From contig JAFQTP010000003.1 in NCBI GenBank assembly GCA_017409005.1, positions 124,001 to 188,000 of the forward strand: a DNA stretch of 64,000 bases, read 5' to 3'. Below are positions 63,026-64,000 of the stretch, in pieces. Source of the stretch: Clostridia bacterium. Its GTDB lineage: Bacteria > Bacillota > Clostridia > Christensenellales > UBA1242. The position numbers were made by a program, and so were the translations under genes. Under the pieces are notes generated by a model. That model had not been told where the DNA came from and did no database searches. It saw only the letters and a list, made by a program, of their open reading frames with translations. The number at the start of each line of letters is the position of its first letter. Position 1 is the first letter of the stretch.

Positions 63026-63619
63026 ATGTACGCATTTATTAGTGGAATAATCGACGATAAAACCGAAAATAGTGTAGTAATTGAAAGTAATGGTGTTGGC
63101 TACGAAATTTTTGTATCAACCAACACAGTAAGTTCACTTCCTTCTGTTGGCGAGTTTGCAAAAGTATACACATATTTAGCTGTTAGGGAAGATGCTTTTT
63201 TACTATATGGTTTTTTAAATAAAGAAGAAAAAAATGTTTTTCTAGAACTTATAACGGTTTCAGGTGTTGGTCCTAAAATGGCTCTAGTAATTTTAAGTTC
63301 ACTTCGTGTTTCCGATTTAATTTCTTGCATTGCTTCTGGCGATGTTAAAACTCTTTCACAAGCAAAAGGTGTTGGCAAAAAAACGGCCGAGCGCATTGTG
63401 CTTGAACTTAAAGGTAAAATTGGTGATTTATCGCAAGTTGCAATTTCAGATTTTGCCATGTTTTCTGGAGTTAGCACCACAGCGTGCGACGAAGCTACAG
63501 AGCTTCTTGTTAACATGGGGCTTAGCAAGTTTGATGCACTTAAACTTGTTAAAAAGGTTGCACAAGATGGCGATAGCACCGAAACAATAATTCAAAAAGC
63601 ATTAAAAAACATGAATTAG
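63026..63619 (+). CDS. ruvA: Holliday junction branch-migration protein RuvA
   Basis: 197 residues. N-terminal OB fold ([31 protein letters not shown]), two helix-hairpin-helix motifs ([13 protein letters not shown] and [19 protein letters not shown]) and the C-terminal RuvB-binding helix bundle. AGAGGATTTTAATT precedes the ATG; ruvB starts 7 bp after its stop. Confidence 0.97.
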   Translation: MYAFISGIIDDKTENSVVIESNGVGYEIFVSTNTVSSLPSVGEFAKVYTYLAVREDAFLLYGFLNKEEKNVFLELITVSGVGPKMALVILSSLRVSDLISCIASGDVKTLSQAKGVGKKTAERIVLELKGKIGDLSQVAISDFAMFSGVSTTACDEATELLVNMGLSKFDALKLVKKVAQDGDSTETIIQKALKNMN

Positions 63620-63626
63620 AGGTTGT

Positions 63627-64000
63627 ATGGACGACGAAAGATTTATAACCAGCACTCGTAGTTTAGAAGACGAAGATGTAGAAAACACACTCCGCCCAAC
63701 ATCTATGGACGACTATGTTGGTCAAGACAAAGTTAAAAACAGCTTAAATATTTACATTCAAGCAGCAAAAAAACGTGGCGAGGCCCTAGACCATGTTCTT
63801 TTATATGGTCCACCGGGGCTAGGTAAAACAACTTTAAGCCACATTATTGCAAACGAACTTGGCTCTAGTTTAAAAATAACTAGTGGTCCAGCAATTGAAA
63901 AGGTTGCCGACCTTGCTAGCATTTTAACAAATTTAAACAAAAACGATGTTTTGTTTATCGACGAAATTCATAGGCTTAGCCGTTCAGTTGAAGAAGTTTT
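63627..64000 (+). CDS. ruvB: Holliday junction helicase RuvB (3'-truncated by window edge)
   Basis: First 124 codons visible. [10 protein letters not shown] start, [17 protein letters not shown], Walker [12 protein letters not shown] (near residue 61), the ITSGPAIEK loop and Walker [19 protein letters not shown] precedes the ATG at 63627. AAA+ motor of RuvAB, co-transcribed with ruvA. Confidence 0.97.
   Translation, partial: MDDERFITSTRSLEDEDVENTLRPTSMDDYVGQDKVKNSLNIYIQAAKKRGEALDHVLLYGPPGLGKTTLSHIIANELGSSLKITSGPAIEKVADLASILTNLNKNDVLFIDEIHRLSRSVEEV

Noticed and set aside
63100..63579. 159-codon minus-strand ORF
   Set aside because: Exact antisense of ruvA, no promoter or ribosome site, composition biased to Ser/Thr as expected from antisense.

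Overview
The window is AT-rich (roughly one third G+C by eye) and gene-dense, and almost every gene lies on the + strand. It reads as a chromosomal housekeeping segment of a low-G+C, endospore-forming Firmicute of the Clostridia type, probably an uncultured lineage. The evidence is Bacillus/Clostridium gene order (priA-def-fmt-rsmB-rlmN-rsgA-rpe-spoVM-rpmB-yloU-yloV; ytxC-thrS-infC-rpmI-rplT; hrcA-grpE-dnaK-dnaJ), a CIRCE element, a T-box ahead of thrS, and three sporulation genes: sigK with a pro-sequence, a 25-codon spoVM, and ytxC. The RNase P RNA is A-type rather than the B-type of Bacillus and Clostridium. I saw no insertion sequence, prophage, CRISPR array, rRNA gene or replication origin.

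Layout. 1-3.6 kb: 3' part of RNase J, then the tRNA-wobble-uridine pair trmR-trhP. 3.8-10.5 kb: four unrecognised or partly recognised proteins around sigK and rnpB. 10.6-14.9 kb: rarA, an ABC exporter behind a leader-peptide attenuator, and a degenerate GDPD on the minus strand. 15.2-26.8 kb: lepA-hemW, the HrcA/CIRCE heat-shock operon, then rsmE-mtaB-HIT and rpsU. 26.9-27.8 kb: a small XRE regulator divergent from a membrane-anchored protein. 28-33 kb: pcrA, ligA and rpoZ. 33.3-41.8 kb: a tightly overlapping operon from priA to a PnuC-family transporter, ending at spoVM. 42-46 kb: rpmB (minus), yloU-yloV, four tRNAs and an SDR enzyme. 46-51.5 kb: accessory enzymes and a methionyl-tRNA-synthetase paralog. 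51.7-54.3 kb: a zinc/cadmium efflux operon with SmtB/CzrA-type operators. 54.4-64 kb: a lipase-like protein, ytxC, T-box thrS, a phosphoesterase, infC-rpmI-rplT behind an attenuator, an rRNA methyltransferase, yebC and ruvC-ruvA-ruvB (ruvB cut by the window edge).

Most notable points. (1) A 22-codon leader ORF lies ahead of the ABC exporter. Its last codons form one arm of an antiterminator that is mutually exclusive with a terminator burying the exporter's Shine-Dalgarno sequence. This looks like ribosome-mediated attenuation. (2) None of about 61 complete genes ends in TGA (about 50 TAA, 11 TAG). Gene overlaps take the form ATGNNTAA or TAATG and never ATGA, which suggests loss or extreme avoidance of UGA/RF2. 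(3) GrpE carries a metallothionein-like N-terminus with 14 Cys in its first 54 residues. (4) spoVM is conserved in its classical place, with a TTG start. (5) infC and apparently rsgA start at AUU. Functions are inferred from motifs and family knowledge; no database search was possible.
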